NCBI GenBank assembly: GCA_031277045.1
Contig: JAISLX010000031.1
Span: 1-8,255 of the forward strand
DNA: 8,255 nt
From: Treponema sp.
Lineage (GTDB): Bacteria > Spirochaetota > Spirochaetia > Treponematales > Breznakiellaceae
Direction: 5' to 3'
The notes under the pieces are model-generated. The model was given only the letters and a program-made list of their open reading frames with translations. It was not told where the DNA came from and ran no database searches. A program made the translations under genes and the position numbers. Shown one piece after another: positions 1-4,831 of the stretch (position 1 is its first letter; the number at the start of each line of letters is the position of its first letter).

Positions 1-118
1 AAATTTTAAACCCCGGCCGGGCCCCGGCCGTAAACGGTGCAATTGGGTGTTTTTTTATTTTTTTTTAAAAATTACCCCCCCCCCCCCCCCCCCCCCATTT
101 TTTTCCTGGTTTAATTTT
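1..118. other. Low-complexity contig end with poly-C run
   Basis: This stretch is made of homopolymer-like runs: a T-rich block around 51-66, an unbroken run of 22 C at 75-96, another T run, and a GC block near 11-30 in which CCCCGGCCG occurs twice. Its composition is unlike the GC-rich, evenly mixed sequence that follows. A C run here and a long G run at the other end are mirror images of the same problem, so I read this as unreliable assembly sequence. An open frame across it would encode polyproline and polyphenylalanine and is not a credible gene. Confidence 0.6.
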
Positions 119-160
119 GATTTCCTCCCGGCTTTCCGCTTGTGCGATAGTTATTTTTCT

Positions 161-189
161 TTGTTCAATAAGCATTATCTCGTTATATT
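161..189 (+). promoter_or_regulatory. Possible sigma70-type promoter for the first BspA-like gene
   Basis: A TTGTTC hexamer (161-166) and a TATATT hexamer (184-189) are separated by 17 bases. The -10 box matches consensus at 5 of 6 positions and the -35 box at only 3. It lies in the only credible AT-rich patch before the first BspA-like gene, about 320 bases upstream of that ATG, so transcription would start near 196 and produce a long leader. The nearby low-complexity contig end and the general AT-richness weaken the call. Confidence 0.35.
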
Positions 190-266
190 ATACTCATTAC
201 TGCGCACCCCGGCGCGGGCGGCGCCTCTAACAAAGTTGTCGAGGGCCGCGATGCGAAAAAGCGCCG

Positions 267-358
267 GTACCTGGCGCGGGTATCCACCCGTGCCAGGTGC
301 GGGTGTCCACTCGTACCCGGTGTGAAGACTCGCCTGTGCCGGGTGTGGGGTTCGTTCC
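267..358. repeat. Degenerate 23-bp tandem repeat, four units
   Basis: Four consecutive 23-base units begin at 267, 290, 313 and 336. Each begins GTACC or GTGCC followed by a GG(C/T)G-type core (for example GTGCCAGGTGCGGG). Units 1 and 2 are the most alike; units 3 and 4 have drifted in their right halves. The array lies in the untranslated leader of the first BspA-like gene. I see no credible coding frame here. Apart from this array, the dyad at 375-393 and the leader block at 479-512, I see nothing recognisable between 196 and 512. Confidence 0.6.
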
Positions 359-374
359 GGCCCGGTTCAGCAGG

Positions 375-393
375 CTGACATGGCACAGGTCAG
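375..393. promoter_or_regulatory. Single CTGAC-N9-GTCAG dyad in the first BspA leader
   Basis: CTGAC (375-379) and GTCAG (389-393) form inverted arms around nine bases. The element matches the unit tandemly repeated before the second BspA-like gene: GGCTGACATGGC is identical, and the last bases GGTCAG are kept while two bases between them differ. Keeping the arms while the middle changes suits a protein-binding dyad or a small RNA hairpin. The function is inferred; only the repeat relationship is visible. Confidence 0.5.
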
Positions 394-478
394 TACCCCT
401 GGCCCGTGAGGAACAAGGGATACGCGGAGCGGAATAACCTGCCCGCGTTAAGCAGTGTGCATAATGCGCGGCGTGTTG

Positions 479-512
479 TGGCAGAACGGAACACCGCGCA
501 GGGAGGCTTTAT
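479..512 (+). promoter_or_regulatory. Shared leader block and ribosome binding site, BspA copy 1
   Basis: The 37 bases ending with the ATG at 513-515 match the corresponding block before the second BspA-like gene at 31 of 37 positions without gaps. The block contains AGGGAGG, with GGAGG at 502-506 and six bases before the ATG, which fixes the start codon. Outside this block the leaders diverge, so it is either conserved by selection or left from cassette duplication. Confidence 0.75.
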
Positions 513-1226
513 ATGAAGAACAGCGACATAGCCAGCGGCGTAGCAGCCGTCGTCATCGAGGCGAATCTCAAGGGACGGGCGGCCAATACGGCTGCCGATC
601 CGTACACGGTCGTTCTTCCGGCGATTACTATCGACAAAAATGATGACGCGGACAGCGGCTGGGGAAAGGTCAACACGGCGGTAAAGAATGCACAAAGGTA
701 CGTGATCCTTGACTTGAGCGGCTGCACATTCACGGGCAATGAGGTGATAGGCTGCTTCGGCCACACAGGGATAAGCATTATCAAGGACAACAAGTATATT
801 AAAGGTATCAACCTGCCCGGAAGCCTTACCAGCATCGGGAATTACGCTTTTTGGGGTTGTTTCGAGCTGACCAGCGTAACTATACCGGCAAGCATTACCA
901 GTATCGGGGACGGAGCTTTCCACAACTGCATCACGTTTACCAGCGTAAGCATACCGGCAGGCGTTACCAGCATCGGGAAAGCCGCTTTTTACAACTGCTT
1001 CAAACTGACCGGCGTAACCATACCGGCAAGCGTTGCCAGCATCGGGGACGAAGCTTTTCGCAACTGCGCCGCGCTTACCAGCGTAACGTTTGAAGGCGGC
1101 GGCATGACCGGGGCGGGTTTTAACAACGGCGCGTTCCCGGGCGCGGACTTGTATACGGCGTATCAGTCAGGCGGGGCCGGCGTCTACACGCGGCCCGCGG
1201 GTGGCAGCGCCTGGACAAAGCAGTAG
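513..1226 (+). CDS. BspA-like leucine-rich repeat protein (TpLRR/LRR_5), copy 1
   Basis: This 237-residue protein belongs to the BspA/TpLRR (LRR_5) leucine-rich repeat family, known for surface and adhesion-type proteins in treponemes and Bacteroidetes. Residues about 1-98 form a non-repeat N-terminal region including YTVVLPAIT and YVILDLSGCTF. Four 23-residue repeats follow (about 99-190) on the pattern LTSVTIPxSVTSIGxxAFxxC. The tail has GGAGVYTRPAGGSAWTK, which recurs almost unchanged in the second copy. The N-terminus shows no signal peptide or lipobox, so export is not supported by sequence; location and ligand are unknown. It is shorter than copy 2, which has more repeats and an extra module. 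The start is fixed by a GGAGG six bases upstream. The family is clear; the biological role is not. Confidence 0.88.
   Translation: MKNSDIASGVAAVVIEANLKGRAANTAADPYTVVLPAITIDKNDDADSGWGKVNTAVKNAQRYVILDLSGCTFTGNEVIGCFGHTGISIIKDNKYIKGINLPGSLTSIGNYAFWGCFELTSVTIPASITSIGDGAFHNCITFTSVSIPAGVTSIGKAAFYNCFKLTGVTIPASVASIGDEAFRNCAALTSVTFEGGGMTGAGFNNGAFPGADLYTAYQSGGAGVYTRPAGGSAWTKQ
801..1076 (+). repeat. 69-bp intragenic repeats encoding LRR units
   Basis: Units begin at 801, 870, 939 and 1008 with an exact 69-base period. The last three share ACC(A/G)GCGTAA at their start and ATACCGGCA a few bases on; the first is more diverged. They encode the 23-residue TpLRR units. DNA-level similarity this high makes unit gain or loss by slippage or recombination plausible. 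Confidence 0.75.
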
Positions 1227-1244
1227 CAGCCTGGGGGCCAACAG

Positions 1245-1330
1245 CCCCACAGGGCCCTGCGAAAGGCCGGCCTTGTGGGGACCTGGGAGATAAGCCGGGC
1301 GGCAAGGCCCCCCGCAAGGCGCTTTTGCGG
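1245..1330 (+). other. Hairpin-rich gap after the first BspA-like gene
   Basis: The 132-base gap before the next gene holds several GC-rich inverted repeats: CCCCACA (1245-1251) with TGTGGGG (1274-1280); a perfect 12-base palindrome AAGGCCGGCCTT (1263-1274); and CCGCAA (1312-1317) with TTGCGG (1325-1330) around seven bases. None is followed by a good T run, so they are weak as intrinsic terminators. They could be pause, stability or read-through elements between genes that may be cotranscribed. Confidence 0.4.
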
Positions 1331-1358
1331 CAAAGGGCTTGACAGGATTCCGCTTTAG

Positions 1359-2099
1359 GTGCTGCACCGCATCAGGGTAAAACTCTACCCCAACTACCTG
1401 CCCGGCGTGGAGGGCGCGTACATTGCGCGCACGGACAGCGAAGCGTCCCTTACCATCGAGCAGGTGTGCGCCGCGCTCAAAAACCGGGGCGGCTTTACCG
1501 GCAATTACGACGACCTGGTGGAACACGTCCGGCAGTTCCTTGACGAAGTGGTCTACCAGCTCTGCGACGGGTTCACCGTCAGTCTAAAGTATTTCTCCAT
1601 ACACCCCAACGTGGGCGGCACCTTCGACATGGTGTTCGAGGGCCACGACGCGCAGAAACACCCGGTCAGCTTCCGCTTCCGCGTACTGGCCCCCCTGCGC
1701 GCCCTGGCCGAACGCATCGTGGTAGAGGTAGAGGGCCTTGCGGACGTGCAGGGCTATATTGATGAGTTTGTCGATGTAACCACCGAGTCGGTGAACGAGA
1801 CGCTCACTCCCGGCGGCATATTCAGCATCGCGGGGCACAAGCTGAAACTGACCGGGGATAACCCGGAAGTGGGCGTGTACTTTGTCCCGGAGGCGAACCC
1901 GGCGGGGCGGGTCAAGGTGGGCGGCCACCTGGCGGAGAACACGCCGGCAAAGCTGATAGGGGTGATCCCCGCCCTGGACGCGGGGAAGTGGAAGGTGGAG
2001 GTAAAGACGCAGTTCAGCGGCTCCGGCAGTACCATGCTGAAAGCCCCCCGGACCATCACCAGCGCCTTTACGCTGACCGTCCCGGCCCCGGCTCCCTGA
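1359..2099 (+). CDS. HU-like N-terminal domain plus DUF4469 protein
   Basis: This 246-residue protein resembles the DUF4469 family of Bacteroidetes and Treponema. The N-terminal part (about 1-115, opening LHRIRVKLYPNYL) fits the HU/IHF-like fold predicted for these proteins, including the helical stretch TIEQVCAALKNRGG (32-45) and the block SIHPNVGGTFD (80-90). The C-terminal part (about 137-240), with NETLTPGGIFSIAGHKLKL (146-164), is the Ig-like DUF4469 domain. No signal peptide or membrane segment is visible. The start is GTG at 1359: an in-frame TAG lies directly before it at 1356-1358, and AGGA at 1344-1347 is a weak ribosome binding site. Its TGA overlaps the first dyad of the downstream repeat array. 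DNA binding is inferred from fold family only; its role beside two LRR genes is unknown. Confidence 0.82.
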   Translation: MLHRIRVKLYPNYLPGVEGAYIARTDSEASLTIEQVCAALKNRGGFTGNYDDLVEHVRQFLDEVVYQLCDGFTVSLKYFSIHPNVGGTFDMVFEGHDAQKHPVSFRFRVLAPLRALAERIVVEVEGLADVQGYIDEFVDVTTESVNETLTPGGIFSIAGHKLKLTGDNPEVGVYFVPEANPAGRVKVGGHLAENTPAKLIGVIPALDAGKWKVEVKTQFSGSGSTMLKAPRTITSAFTLTVPAPAP

Positions 2100-2262
2100 C
2101 ACAGGCTTGGTCAGAGGGCTGACATGGCTCGGGTCAAGGGGGCTGACATGGCTCGGGTCAGGGGGGCTGACATGGCTCGGGTCAGGGGGTCTGACACGGC
2201 TCGGGTCAGGGGGGCCGAAACGGCCCGGGTCAGGGGGGCCGAAACGGCCCGGTTAAGCGGCG
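2096..2262. repeat. 24-bp tandem array of CTGAC-N9-GTCAG dyads (seven units)
   Basis: Units begin at 2096, 2119, 2143, 2167, 2191, 2215 and 2239; the first spacing is 23 bases and the rest exactly 24. The core unit is GGCTGACATGGCTCGGGTCA. Within a unit CTGAC and GTCAG are inverted arms around nine bases; the second unit ends GTCAA. The first unit overlaps the stop of the DUF4469 gene. The last two units have decayed to CCGAA on the left, and the final unit also loses the right arm. A matching single unit is at 375-393. Since 24 is a multiple of three, frames on both strands stay open through it, but I read it as non-coding leader of the second BspA-like gene. Confidence 0.85.
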
Positions 2263-2271
2263 CGTCCGGCC

Positions 2272-2305
2272 TGGCACAACGGAACGCCGCAAAGGGAGGG
2301 TTTAC
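2272..2305 (+). promoter_or_regulatory. Shared leader block and ribosome binding site, BspA copy 2
   Basis: This is the second copy of the 37-base block ending in the ATG (2306-2308), ungapped and 31/37 identical to the one before the first BspA-like gene. AAGGGAGGG supplies the ribosome binding site; GGAGG at 2295-2299 lies six bases before the ATG, the same spacing as in copy 1. No clear -35/-10 pair is visible between the DUF4469 stop and this block, so transcription may come from upstream or from an unrecognised promoter in the array. Confidence 0.75.
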
Positions 2306-3361
2306 ATGGAGCGCAGCATCATCACCGCAGGCGGCGCCTCTGGCGGCGCCGCCTGCCTTGAGGCACATCTGAGGGCGCAGGCGGCCAATACAGTTGCCGC
2401 GCCGTACACGGTTGTTCTTCCGGCGATTACTTTCAGCGAAACTGATACCGCGGACAGCGCCTGGGCAAAGATCAGCGGGGCGGTAAGAAATGCCGGAAAG
2501 TACGTGATTCTCGATCTGTGTAACTGCACATTCCAGGACAATACGGTAAGCTCCGAAACCGGGCAGGTTATCCAGGACAACACGTATATCAAAGGCATCA
2601 TCCTTCCCAAGGGTCTTACCACTATCGGGCGCGGCGCGTTTAACGACTGCACCTCGCTTGCAGGCGTAGGCATACCGCCGGGCGTTACGAGTATCGGGAA
2701 CGAAGCTTTTTACTACTGTATCGCGCTTGCAAGCGTGGACATACCGCCGGGCGTTACGAGCATCGGAAACGAAGCTTTTTACTACTGCATCGCGCTTACA
2801 AGCGTGGATATACCGGAGGGCGTTACCAGCATCGGGGACGATGTTTTTGGCGGCTGTTCCGCGCTTGCCAGCATACGCATACCGGCGAGTCTTGCCAGTA
2901 TCGGGCAGACTGCTTTTGCCGGCTGCACCGCGCTTACCAGTATAACTGTTGACGGCGCGAACAGCGCCTACTGTAGTGAAGACGGGGTGCTGTTTAACAA
3001 AGCCAGGACGACCCTTATCCGGTACCCGGCGGGAAAAAGCGGGCCGTATGCCATACCGGCGGGCGTTACCAGTATCGGGGACAAGGCTTTTTCCTACTGT
3101 CCCGCGCTTACCGGCGTGATCATACCTGCGGATGTTGTCAGTATCGGGCAGTTTGCTTTTGGCTGGTGTTCCAGGCTTACCAGCGTAACGTTTGAAGGCG
3201 GCGGCATTGCCGGTTTTGGTAATAACTCATTCCAAAACGGTCCTGACGGCGGCAGCGCGCTTAAGGAACTGTACCAGGAGGGCGGGGCAGGCACGTACAC
3301 GCGGCCCACGGGCGGCAGCGCCTGGACAAAGCGGCAGTCTGCTGTACGTGTGGATTTTTGA
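2306..3361 (+). CDS. BspA-like leucine-rich repeat protein (TpLRR/LRR_5), copy 2
   Basis: This 351-residue TpLRR/BspA protein is a paralogue of the 513-1226 product. The N-terminal region (1-94) shares AANT, PYTVVLPAIT and YVILDL with copy 1. Five 23-residue repeats (about 95-210) precede a BspA-type insert with SEDGVLFNKARTTLIRYPAGK (about 224-244, key motif LFNKxxTTLIRYPxGK), and two more repeats follow (about 249-293). The C-terminal motif GGAGTYTRPTGGSAWTK matches copy 1. Where copy 1 stops two codons after WTK begins to end, this copy runs on for QSAVRVDF. No signal peptide or membrane anchor is visible. Surface interaction is the family's usual role but is not demonstrated here. Confidence 0.88.
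   Translation: MERSIITAGGASGGAACLEAHLRAQAANTVAAPYTVVLPAITFSETDTADSAWAKISGAVRNAGKYVILDLCNCTFQDNTVSSETGQVIQDNTYIKGIILPKGLTTIGRGAFNDCTSLAGVGIPPGVTSIGNEAFYYCIALASVDIPPGVTSIGNEAFYYCIALTSVDIPEGVTSIGDDVFGGCSALASIRIPASLASIGQTAFAGCTALTSITVDGANSAYCSEDGVLFNKARTTLIRYPAGKSGPYAIPAGVTSIGDKAFSYCPALTGVIIPADVVSIGQFAFGWCSRLTSVTFEGGGIAGFGNNSFQNGPDGGSALKELYQEGGAGTYTRPTGGSAWTKRQSAVRVDF
2681..2818 (+). repeat. Near-identical 69-bp LRR unit duplication
   Basis: Bases 2681-2749 and 2750-2818 are adjacent 69-base copies that differ at only a handful of positions, mostly silent. Both encode GVTSIGNEAFYYCIAL, and the two 23-residue units differ at about two residues. This is the most recent-looking duplication in the gene; the other repeats have diverged further. 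Confidence 0.8.
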
Positions 3362-3403
3362 AGGCTGTGTGCGCGAAGCGCGGCAGGCCGGAGCCGCAGG
3401 AGC

Positions 3404-3432
3404 TTTTTAGAGCTTTCCCGATGTGCTATGCT
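3404..3432 (+). promoter_or_regulatory. Possible extended -10 promoter before clpP
   Basis: TGCTATGCT at 3424-3432 has the form of an extended -10 element (TGn then TATGCT). The hexamer 17 bases upstream, TTTTTA (3404-3409), is a poor -35. If real, transcription would begin close to the ATG at 3439, giving an almost leaderless message. It is offered because clpP otherwise has no visible promoter and no good ribosome binding site. Confidence 0.2.
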
Positions 3433-3438
3433 TGCCCT

Positions 3439-4077
3439 ATGAAATGTTTACATCCGCTTGAGCGGCTTAAAGGTATTCGCGCAGCCGAAGAAGATGATGA
3501 TGACGATGAGGAAGTCAAAGCCGGGAATTCCGGAGCGGACCCTCTTCTTTCCAAAATGCTTAAAACCCGGACTATTCTGCTTTCCGGCGAAATCAAAAAG
3601 GACCTTGCCGAACGGACTATCCGGCAGCTTTTGCTGCTTGAGGACATGGGGGATCAGCCTATCCGCGTTTTTATTGATTCCCCGGGGGGGGACGCGGACG
3701 CGGGATACGCGATCTTCGACATGATTCGCTTTGTAAAACCCCCGGTCTGGACTATCGGCATGGGGCTGGTGGCCAGCGCCGCGGCGATTATCCAGCTTGC
3801 CAGTCCCAGGGAGCGGCGGGTCGGGCTTCCCAACAGCCATTACCTTATCCACCAGCCCCTTTCGGGCATCCGGGGGGTGGCCACGGACATAGAGATCCAC
3901 GCGCGGGAACTGGACAAGCTGCGGGCCAGGATCAACCGCCTTATCGCCGATGAAACCGGGGCGCCTTTTGACCAGGTTGAGCGGGATACGGACCGGGACT
4001 ACTGGATGAATGCCGCGGAAGCGGCCGCTTACGGCCTTATTTCCAGAGTTATCGCCAGCCGCGGCGAATTGGACTAG
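3439..4077 (+). CDS. clpP: ATP-dependent Clp protease proteolytic subunit (ClpP-like)
   Basis: ClpP is the serine-protease barrel that works with an AAA+ unfoldase such as ClpX or ClpA to degrade cytoplasmic proteins. From the ATG at 3439 the product is 212 residues. The catalytic triad is complete: Ser113 in GLVASAAA, His138 in YLIHQP, and Asp187 as the second Asp of ERDTDRD. FIDSPGGDADAGYAIFD is the conserved core around the oxyanion glycines, and GVATDIEIHARELDKLR matches the handle helix. The usual N-terminal axial-loop segment (RGERxYDIYSRLL) is not recognisable; an acidic run EEDDDDDEE (17-25) stands there. The start is uncertain: ATG 3421 and TTG 3358, which overlaps the preceding stop, are in frame, and none has a well-spaced ribosome binding site. 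pth follows after 29 bases. It may be a secondary, ClpP2-type subunit. Confidence 0.88.
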   Translation: MKCLHPLERLKGIRAAEEDDDDDEEVKAGNSGADPLLSKMLKTRTILLSGEIKKDLAERTIRQLLLLEDMGDQPIRVFIDSPGGDADAGYAIFDMIRFVKPPVWTIGMGLVASAAAIIQLASPRERRVGLPNSHYLIHQPLSGIRGVATDIEIHARELDKLRARINRLIADETGAPFDQVERDTDRDYWMNAAEAAAYGLISRVIASRGELD

Positions 4078-4106
4078 GCGGCCAGGGCCGCGGGGCGCGT
4101 GGTTCC

Positions 4107-4757
4107 ATGATTGATCTGGTGGTTTTTCTGGGGAACCCCGGCCGGGAGTACGCGCGGAACCGGCACAACGCGGCATGGCTTTTTGCGGAGCGGCTTCCTT
4201 TCTACGCATCCCTTGTGTGGCGGAATAAATTCAAGGGGCTTTACGCCTGTCTGGAATCAAACCGTTTGGGCGGGGGGATCGCCGGGCAGCCGGAGCCCCG
4301 GAAGCTGCACTTTCTTAAACCAGAAACTTTTATGAACGTGTCAGGTGAATCTGCGGCGGCGGCGGCGGCCTTTTTCAAGATCGGCGCCGAATCGATCCTG
4401 GTGGTTCACGATGAACTGGAACTTCCGCTGGGCGCGGTTTCCCTCAAATCAGGCGGCGGGCTTGGGGGGCACAACGGGCTGCGGTCCATGAACCTTTCGC
4501 TGGGAACCGCCGGGTTTTGGCGGTTCCGTTTTGGCATCGGCCGTCCCGGTGACCGGGCGCCCGGCCAGGGGGGGCCGCCGGGAAGCGGCAGGGGCATTGT
4601 GGAATGGGTGCTTTCGGATTTCAGCGCCGCCGAGGAAGCGGTTTTGGACGGGGTCTTTGACGGGGCCGCCAGCGGCTTTATCGCCGCGCTGACGGGGGAA
4701 CCGGCGGCCCTGCTCCCCGCCTGGAAGAAGCGGCAGTTCGCGGATCCGCAGCCTTAG
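4107..4757 (+). CDS. pth: Peptidyl-tRNA hydrolase
   Basis: Pth cleaves the ester bond of peptidyl-tRNAs released from stalled ribosomes and so recycles tRNA in the cytoplasm. The 216-residue product carries the family's active-site residues: Asn10 in LGNPG, His20 in RNRHN, Met76-Asn77 in KPETFMNVSG, Asp102 in VVHDELELP, and Asn123 in GGHNGLRS. Length is normal to slightly long. Oddities are a six-alanine run (83-88) encoded by GCG repeats and a Gly/Pro-rich insertion (about 148-163) between GIGRP and IVEWVLSDF, where the family normally has a short loop. There is no clear ribosome binding site. The gene starts 29 bases after clpP, across a GCGGCC-AG-GGCCGC inverted repeat (4078-4091), which suggests cotranscription and perhaps coupled translation. 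Confidence 0.93.
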   Translation: MIDLVVFLGNPGREYARNRHNAAWLFAERLPFYASLVWRNKFKGLYACLESNRLGGGIAGQPEPRKLHFLKPETFMNVSGESAAAAAAFFKIGAESILVVHDELELPLGAVSLKSGGGLGGHNGLRSMNLSLGTAGFWRFRFGIGRPGDRAPGQGGPPGSGRGIVEWVLSDFSAAEEAVLDGVFDGAASGFIAALTGEPAALLPAWKKRQFADPQP

Positions 4758-4806
4758 TAACAGGTTCCTAGCGGCGGCCGGCGGCAGCGGGCTGTTACCG
4801 GCCGCC
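4757..4806 (+). other. Overlapping inverted repeats between pth and the GH106-like gene
   Basis: Two stems that cannot both form share this gap. GTAACAG (4757-4763) pairs with CTGTTAC (4792-4798), and GGCGGCCGG (4773-4781) pairs with CCGGCCGCC (4798-4806), a nine-base perfect stem with a 16-base loop. Neither is followed by a T run. The second ends 13 bases before the downstream GGAGGG ribosome binding site. It could be a weak terminator, a processing site or a leader switch; the sequence alone does not decide. Confidence 0.4.
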
Positions 4807-4831
4807 TGAACATACATGTGGAGGGAAACGT

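Noticed and set aside
47..325. Open frame across the poly-C and T-rich start of the window
   Set aside because: Its translation is polyphenylalanine and polyproline from homopolymer runs and then runs through the 23-bp repeats; no ribosome binding site.
390..923. Minus-strand open frame of 177 codons over the first BspA gene
   Set aside because: It overlaps the repeat-encoding region antisense, shows no domain, and has no supporting leader features.
1339..1344. TTGACA as a -35 box before the DUF4469 gene
   Set aside because: No -10-like hexamer occurs at 15-19 bases downstream; that position is already inside the GC-rich coding start.
2096..2262. CRISPR array
   Set aside because: The units are directly adjacent with no unique spacers between them, and no cas genes are present.
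2124..2372. Plus-strand open frame with octapeptide repeats of the MARVRGAD type, preceded by AGAGGG
   Set aside because: The repeat unit is 24 bases, so any frame without a stop stays open through all copies, and the opposite strand is open as well. The frame runs into the well-supported BspA start in a different frame, and the repeat decays without preserving the encoded peptide. The dyad arms explain the conservation better.
3358..3438. TTG start at 3358 as the beginning of clpP
   Set aside because: It has no ribosome binding site, overlaps the stop of the BspA gene, and the extra residues show no ClpP homology. The ATG codons at 3421 or 3439 are more likely, though the choice between them is open.
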